DNA of 14,431 nucleotides, taken from NCBI GenBank assembly GCA_029747585.1, contig JAPEVF010001070.1:1-14431 (forward strand), in the 5' to 3' direction. The stretch comes from Pleurotus djamor. Lineage: Eukaryota > Basidiomycota > Agaricomycetes > Agaricales > Pleurotaceae. The notes below the pieces were generated by a model that saw only the letters and a list, made by a program, of their open reading frames with translations, ran no database searches and had not been told where the DNA came from. Made by a program: the position numbers and the translations under genes. This document shows positions 10,124 to 14,431 of this stretch, piece after piece. Each line of letters starts with the position of its first letter. The stretch's first letter is position 1.

Positions 10124-10877
10124 TCGACATCAAAGCATAGAAATACAACCAGAATGTTTGGTCGGTTCTGGTGGGTAACAAGGAGAGGTACGAGGAGGAC
10201 GACTGGAATTTGAAATGCAAAAATAAATTCATCATGTGACAAGTAGCTGATAGGAGTACTTCCAAGTTCAAGTCGGCCGCGTCATCGTCAGGGGGGGGGG
10301 GGTTCATTGAGCTTGGATTCCGTAGAACTAGCCATAATAATACTCGCTTAATAGTATAGAGAAGAGGAAGATGGAAAGCAATGGCTATGCGTCAACGGTT
10401 TTGGCAAGCGTGGGGTGGTAAAAGAAAATATGAGAAAGAGGTCCAACAGCCTTCAGAAACGTCAAGTCAAAGTATATGAACACGAGAAATTGGGAAGAGA
10501 GAACTAACGGTGAAAATGAGTAAAGGAAGTTTGCGAAAATGCATAGCGAGGAGAAGGGCAGGGAAGAGAAAGAGAGTAGGTGACATGGAACATAGAAAGG
10601 AAATGCGCGAGTGGGAAGAGAGCGAAGAATAAGCGTGTTGAGAATTAAACAGGGAAAGGACAGCCGCCCCCACATACCCAAGCTTGGCATAGCCAGGTAA
10701 ACAAGAAACCCATCAAATTCCACCCCCCAATATTTTGAGCATGAAGAAAACAATGACTCTTGTCTATACTTATCATTCGTGTTGCGTGCATCAAAAAAGA
10801 ATCGTCTGCGAAACGGGTGTGAGATTCCTCAGCGTACCACACCGAGGAATTCAACGAAGAATCCGAATCTGCCCCTC
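10124..10877. other. Intergenic region: 3' flank of membrane-protein gene and upstream of MYND1
   Basis: About 750 bases without a gene I can support. From roughly 10350 to 10660 the plus strand is strongly purine-rich, which on the minus strand gives pyrimidine-rich sequence following the membrane-protein stop codon. The minus-strand open frame at 10385-10753 is a by-product of this composition: it encodes only Phe/Leu/Ser/Pro-rich sequence and has no homologue in the array. The part next to MYND1 contains a run of twelve G at 10291-10302 and presumably the MYND1 promoter. Confidence 0.4.
10291..10302. repeat. G12 homopolymer
   Basis: Twelve consecutive G on the plus strand lie about 170 bases upstream of the MYND1 start codon. 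A run of this length is prone to slippage and to sequencing length error. Unlike the shorter homopolymers on the left it is not accompanied by an N. A minus-strand frame reading it as Pro codons is not considered a gene. Confidence 0.9.
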
Positions 10878-12354
10878 CTATGGCCCGCCATACGCATTAT
10901 ACGGTCCAGGTGACCTTCGTCCAACATCATACGCTTGCCCAGGTCCAGGCGATCTCCTTCCATAAGGATCACCCACACCCGGTCCCCCATACGCCATCGC
11001 AGGCCCCGGACTCATCGTCCTCCCCATCCCCGGCCCAGGCGACGCCCGTCCAGCATCATACCCTCCCAACCCAACACCCGGACCAGGACTCCTCCTCCCA
11101 GCCATCTGCGTCATCGGAATCGCTTCCCCACCAGCATTCGGGTGATCCCATCCTTGTCCATTCGGTGCTAACGTGGCGCTGGGAGGACCGTCGGGGTCAT
11201 GCAGAGCCGAAGGCACAGGTCCTCTATACGGGTCATAATACCCCGATTGCGCAGCACTCGCAGCATCATCTCGGTATGGTTGGTTCGGGTTGAGATGGGG
11301 CAAGGGTGGCACAGCATAGGGATCATTGTAGAGGTCCGGAGTGGAGTTGTTGTAGACGTTGGAGTACGCTGAAGGCGCAGTAGAACGGGTGGTGTGAGCG
11401 GTAGATGAGATGGAGGGAGTCCTGGCGAGGCCACCTCCGACAACAGGAGATGTAGAGGTGTCGAAACCGGAGCGACCGGTGTTGTTCGTCGGTAAGGGGA
11501 CTGAATCTCCTCCGTCCTTGTGGGAATTGAGTTCAGGCCATTTGATGGCTTCACCTACACGCGGGTGGGCGCGAAAGGCACATATATCGAGGGTGCGGCC
11601 ATATTAGACGAGGTTATTTATAGACGGGAGAGGGTGCAAAAGAAAAAAGAACGTGAGTAAAATGTGAAGAACAAAGAGAGGGGAGTATGCAAAACGCACT
11701 GTCGTCAAAGTCGGAGAATCCACGCTTTCGGGTAACCTTCCATATGATGAAGGCGATAATACCAATAACAGCAACACCGCCTGCTACGGATAGCCCTATG
11801 ATGGAACCTGTGCCAAGGCCTCCGCTGTCACCATTGGACGCGGCTGAGGTGGATGATGGTTCTGTCGAGCTGGTCGCAGAGGGAGTGAAAGTGACTGGGA
11901 CGGTCACAGTGACTTCTACGGCTGATCCCGCAGCATCTGTTGAGGATGAAACAACCGCTGATTCAATGACTGTGGGCGTTGGAGGTGGGGTAGTGGTGGT
12001 CGGCGTGCTAACAGGAGGCGGGGTATTCGTGGTCGTAGGAGGCGCCGTATCTGAGACTGGGGGTGAAGAAACCGGCGGGGAAGGCGTTGGCGGTGTAGGC
12101 GTGGGTGGCGATGGTGTAGGTGTTGGAGTGTCTGAGGGCCGATTTGGCAGTGGATTTGAGACCGGCGGTGACTGCGTGGGCGGGTCTTCTTCCGTCGTCG
12201 TTGTCGTTGGCCGAGGTATTGGAAGACTTTGTCTACGGGCCAACGAAAATGGGGTGACTGTTGCAGGCTGTGAGGCATCAGCGGGTTGTGCGCTGGACAG
12301 GGCAAAGACAATGATGAGACAGAAGGCAAGCCATGAGCATCTTGAGTTTTTCAT
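10878..12354 (-). CDS. Single-pass membrane protein with Ser/Thr/Pro-rich ectodomain and SPGP-repeat tail
   Basis: Two exons, 12354-11700 and 11554-10878, with a 145-nt intron (GTGCGT...GTGTAG). The junction is phase 1 and rebuilds FDDSEAIKWPEL, a juxtamembrane motif I recall from many basidiomycete proteins of this shape. Predicted 443 residues. Residues 1-22 are a signal peptide (LAFCLIIVFALSS core), with a possible dibasic processing site at R40-R41. Residues about 48-175 are rich in Thr, Ser and Pro and likely O-mannosylated. One transmembrane helix spans about 184-205 (IIGLSVAGGVAVIGIIAFII), followed by a basic WKVTRKR stop-transfer, so the tail is cytoplasmic. The last 73 residues carry repeated SPGP units. 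The layout resembles cell-wall sensors of the Mid2/Wsc kind, but no WSC or other named domain is present, so a sensor role is inference. The start codon has A at -3. Confidence 0.85.
10881..11099 (-). repeat. SPGP repeat region in the cytoplasmic tail
   Basis: This region encodes residues 371-443 of the membrane protein. Five Ser-Pro-Gly-Pro units occur, three of them as RRSPGP, separated by Gly/Tyr/Ala-rich linkers of uneven length. Each SP is a minimal proline-directed kinase site and the preceding arginines could attract basophilic kinases; both points are inference. The units are imperfect in DNA, so this is an old repeat under protein-level constraint rather than a fresh microsatellite. 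Confidence 0.8.
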
Positions 12355-12500
12355 GGTCCCCCGAGGTGAGACGTGTGGATAAGGCGGCGAAGAGAGCGAG
12401 AGTTGGTGTAAGCGAGGGAGCGAAGGGATAATTATTAGAAAAAGAAGAGTAAAGAGAAGAAGTGGAGTTGGGCGAGCGTCTGAAAAGGGTCAGTGTGAAC
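12355..12500 (-). promoter_or_regulatory. Pyrimidine-rich leader of the membrane-protein gene
   Basis: On the coding (minus) strand the roughly 145 bases before the ATG are rich in C and T, with runs such as CTTCTTCTC and CTCTCGCTCTC. Pyrimidine-rich tracts just before the start codon are common in core promoters and leaders of filamentous fungi. I see no clear TATA box, and the transcription start cannot be placed. Confidence 0.45.
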
Positions 12501-13089
12501 TTTTGGCAGTGGCAGTGCCTCTTGTCACCGTCACTCATCATCGCAACGCCTTTCCCCAATCCACATTGCTTTTATCAGACGCACCCATGACATCAGTTTT
12601 TGACACGAGAAATACACAAACGACCCGCCTTCTACGCATCGCCATACCAAATCGCGACCAACTTTCCGCTGTGCATGTCGGCGAGTCCGGCGGATAGCCC
12701 TGTCGGTCCTTGGTCCACCGTTTGACGTCACCGTGTATCCCTGAAGGTTGTTATTCGCGTCGGTTGCTTTGAGTTGAGATGAACCTCGTCTAGCAGATCC
12801 GCTGCGAGAGTGACCAGGATGCACTAGACGCGTATTCAATGGATATATGCGCGACTTTAGGTCGATTCCTTGCCCAAACAGTAAACTTCTGATTGGATCG
12901 CAGTAATCGGAGCTTACCAAGGCAGAACAAATGAACTCGACGACGACGACATGCTGACGGTGGTCAGAGAGAGAGAAGAGGCGGAGGAGCTTATCCTCAA
13001 AGTCGACAGATATGGGAACGAGGAGGAGGGAGAGGAGATGGTGATGGTTAAAGAGAGAGAGAGAGAAGAGAGAGAGAGGCGGGATTACG
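12501..13089. other. Far-upstream region of the membrane-protein gene
   Basis: No supportable gene lies here. A minus-strand frame of 323 codons spans 12531-13502, but it has no recognisable domain, contains a low-complexity Leu/Ser/Phe stretch made by the microsatellite, and overlaps the plus-strand coding-like fragment at 13090-13399. The region probably contains upstream regulatory sequence of the membrane-protein gene. Confidence 0.35.
13051..13079. repeat. (GA)n microsatellite
   Basis: A nearly pure GA tract on the plus strand is interrupted only by one extra A. It is the core of a wider purine-rich stretch from about 12962 to 13079. On the minus strand it is CT-rich and lies some 700 bases upstream of the membrane-protein ATG. 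Confidence 0.9.
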
Positions 13090-13399
13090 ATGCATCTGCA
13101 GCTCAAACTGTATGCAGACTCATTCTCCCGCTGGTACGCGCATCTTGAATGGTCTCCCACGACAGGGGCTACAGGGGGCTTCCTTAACAAGACCCTGAGC
13201 CACCAGAATGCAACGTGCCGAGGACTTCGTCCGCACGGACGCCCTTCGGATGAAGTTGAATCTGATGAACAAGTGGATGAACGAGTTGTCAGGCTATTTT
13301 TCTGCCGAGGTAGTTTTTGCAATGGCAATACCAGATGCTTCTGGTCTCTCTGACCTAATGATACGTCCATCCCCGTCTCAATTCTCAAATACGCCATAG
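13090..13399 (+). pseudogene. Coding-like fragment related to the right-edge gene
   Basis: The supported part is the frame from 13208 to the stop at 13397-13399, containing MNKWMNELSGYF followed by VVFAMAIPDA. The same motif (VVFALAVPDA) occurs in the partial gene at the right edge, and over the shared eleven codons (from the one before VVFA to PDA) most base differences fall at third codon positions, the mark of former or present selection on protein. Upstream of 13208 that frame is blocked by a TGA, while a second frame starting at 13090 (MHLQLKLYADSFSRWY) runs through the same DNA. This may mean a frameshift between two halves, an unseen intron, or chance. I cannot find a complete gene around it, so a truncated copy is my best reading. 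The family is not recognised. Confidence 0.35.
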
Positions 13400-14277
13400 C
13401 AATCAAGTAAGGGCCATATAAATATGGCAAAACCTGAGACTGATCGTTAAATAAGACAAAGAGAGTTGTACTTAAATCTCGAGTCCGAGTCCTGACTGAC
13501 ACGCTCGGTGTTCAAAAGGGTCTAGAGAATTGCCAGATCGATTTCTGTAGCATAAGCGACATTTGTGAAAGCTATAGAGCCTTGTATAAACCTGATTCGT
13601 TGACATTGCTCACTAGTTGGAAACTCGCTGCACCTTGCTCTTGAAGGTATTGTTGAATTTTGATATGTGCACCTTGCCGCCCAACCTACGGCTGGTCTGG
13701 CTCGGTGTCTGCTTGCAGTATGGGGTTAGTTTCAACTTTTGAGCCTCTGAGGAGGCTTTGGCTACCAGACGGTACCGAAACTCCATCGTTGTTCATACCA
13801 AGTTCATATGTATGAACAACGAGTGCGTTTGTTGCCATCGGTCAAAGTTCCTTCAGCCTCATCTTCGATCTTCTCTTCCCCGTCGTCATCTTCAACAAGC
13901 TGGGCCCTGGCTGAGGTCTGGTGCATCCGCGGAATCACTGCGCGTCTGACAGATGTTTTTCTTTTTTAACGCGCTGTGGGCGGTCTGGCGTTGCTTCTAA
14001 CCTTCCCGGCATTGAAGGGTGCTGGTCAAGCGCGTATATGTTGTGTAGGGATAACGAGCCATGTTTCCCTTGCCACTTGTGCCCTTAATAGAGCAAGAGA
14101 AAGTGCATTTCTGACGACACAGGATAAGAGAAGAGAGAGGGAACAAGCGAGGAAGTGAAAAAGGAGGCGGCAGTACGTGGATCCCATGTAGAAAGAAGGA
14201 GTTCAAACCGAAACCTTCTACATACTAGTAAACTAGTCTCAGGAATAACGAATTCATACTAAGAACTACTAAGTACC
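13400..14277. other. Intergenic region without a supportable gene
   Basis: Only short frames of 60-70 codons occur, none with a recognisable motif. The stretch contains a 13-bp inverted repeat at 13786-13822 and a small palindromic pair (actagt twice, 14224-14237). No tRNA-like fold with a convincing T-loop was found. The plus-strand fragment ends at its left side and the right-edge minus-strand gene ends at its right side, so it probably contains the 3' flanks of both. Confidence 0.4.
13786..13822. repeat. 13-bp perfect inverted repeat with 11-nt loop
   Basis: The arm tcgttgttcatac (13786-13798) is the exact reverse complement of gtatgaacaacga (13810-13822). The loop contains a second copy of gttcata (13802-13808), which could pair with the right arm instead, giving two competing hairpins. 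It lies in intergenic sequence and no terminator-type U tract follows, so a function is not claimed. Confidence 0.8.
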
Positions 14278-14431
14278 CTACCCTTGACCTGCACATCTGG
14301 AAGTACATATTCGAACAATCTTCCTCTGCCCCACTGGTAACGGCGGCACGACAAGTTTCGGTCGACTTCCAAAGCCAAAGGCACCAGCATCTGGTACGGC
14401 CAACGCAAAGACCACTTGAGCATTAGCGTAG
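14278..14431 (-). CDS. Partial gene cut by the right edge: C-terminal 50 residues
   Basis: A minus-strand frame is open from the window end to a TAG at 14280-14278 and gives about 50 C-terminal residues. It contains QVVFALAVPDAG, matching the plus-strand fragment near 13300, then a Gly/Phe and Pro-rich segment and a basic end (GQRKIVRICTSR). The 5' part lies outside the window, so start, introns and domains are unknown. The shared motif with synonymous-type differences is the main reason to call it coding. The protein family is not recognised. Confidence 0.4.
   Translation of the reverse strand, partial: YANAQVVFALAVPDAGAFGFGSRPKLVVPPLPVGQRKIVRICTSRCAGQG

Noticed and set aside
10110..10307. 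Minus-strand frame starting MNPPPPDDD near MYND1
   Set aside because: The proline run is just the G12 homopolymer read in reverse, and the frame overlaps MYND1 exon 1 in another phase.
10385..10753. Minus-strand frame of 122 codons rich in Phe, Leu and Ser
   Set aside because: Composition follows from a purine/pyrimidine strand bias in the 3' flank of the membrane-protein gene; no methionine context, domain or homologue supports it.
11687..12382. Plus-strand frame of 231 codons rich in Gly and Val
   Set aside because: It is the complement of the Thr/Pro-rich stalk of the membrane-protein gene; the composition is explained by that gene.
12531..13502. Minus-strand open frame of 323 codons upstream of the membrane-protein gene
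   Set aside because: No domain, low-complexity content produced by the CT tract, and it overlaps the better supported plus-strand fragment. It is the longest unassigned frame, so transcript evidence could change this view.
14224..14237. Palindromic pair actagt-aa-actagt
   Set aside because: Six-base arms are too short to stand out in a window of this length, and nothing nearby gives it a role.

Overview
The window looks like nuclear DNA from a filamentous basidiomycete, most likely an Agaricomycete. The genes have short GT-AG introns (46-68 nt in the gene family below), single-gene transcription units, and protein types common in mushroom-forming fungi. The genus cannot be told from the sequence. 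All confident genes lie on the minus strand, so they read from high to low coordinates.

Positions 323-10123 hold a head-to-tail array of one gene family: four complete genes (called here MYND1 to MYND4 in transcription order) and one decayed copy (psi-MYND5). Each complete gene encodes about 600 residues: an all-helical-looking N-terminal region of about 400-430 residues, a complete MYND zinc finger (seven Cys and one His), and a conserved C-terminal region of about 135 residues. The four genes share the same four-exon structure. Exon 3 is exactly 139 nt in each, and the second intron always interrupts the finger inside its first C-x2-C knuckle. The spacers between genes are short (136-497 bp). 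No biochemical role can be read from the sequence; MYND fingers in general mediate protein-protein contacts.

Five single N characters (481, 582, 1578, 2543, 4472) all lie inside this array, in exons or the pseudogene. In MYND3 and MYND4 each N behaves as one surplus base: leaving it out makes the exon a whole number of codons and restores homology. I therefore treat these two genes as intact and the N positions as sequencing or assembly artefacts.

Positions 10878-12354 hold a two-exon gene for a single-pass membrane protein with a signal peptide, a Ser/Thr/Pro-rich outer stalk, one transmembrane helix, a basic stop-transfer segment, and a cytoplasmic tail ending in Ser-Pro-Gly-Pro repeats. 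Its upstream region is pyrimidine-rich on the coding strand and contains a GA/CT microsatellite.

From 12.9 kb to the right edge little is certain. A short plus-strand coding-like fragment (13090-13399) and a partial minus-strand gene cut by the window end (14278-14431) share a protein motif (VVFAxAxPDA) whose codons differ mostly at third positions. They look like related sequences facing each other. I do not recognise the family. No tRNA, rRNA, CRISPR or intact transposon was seen.
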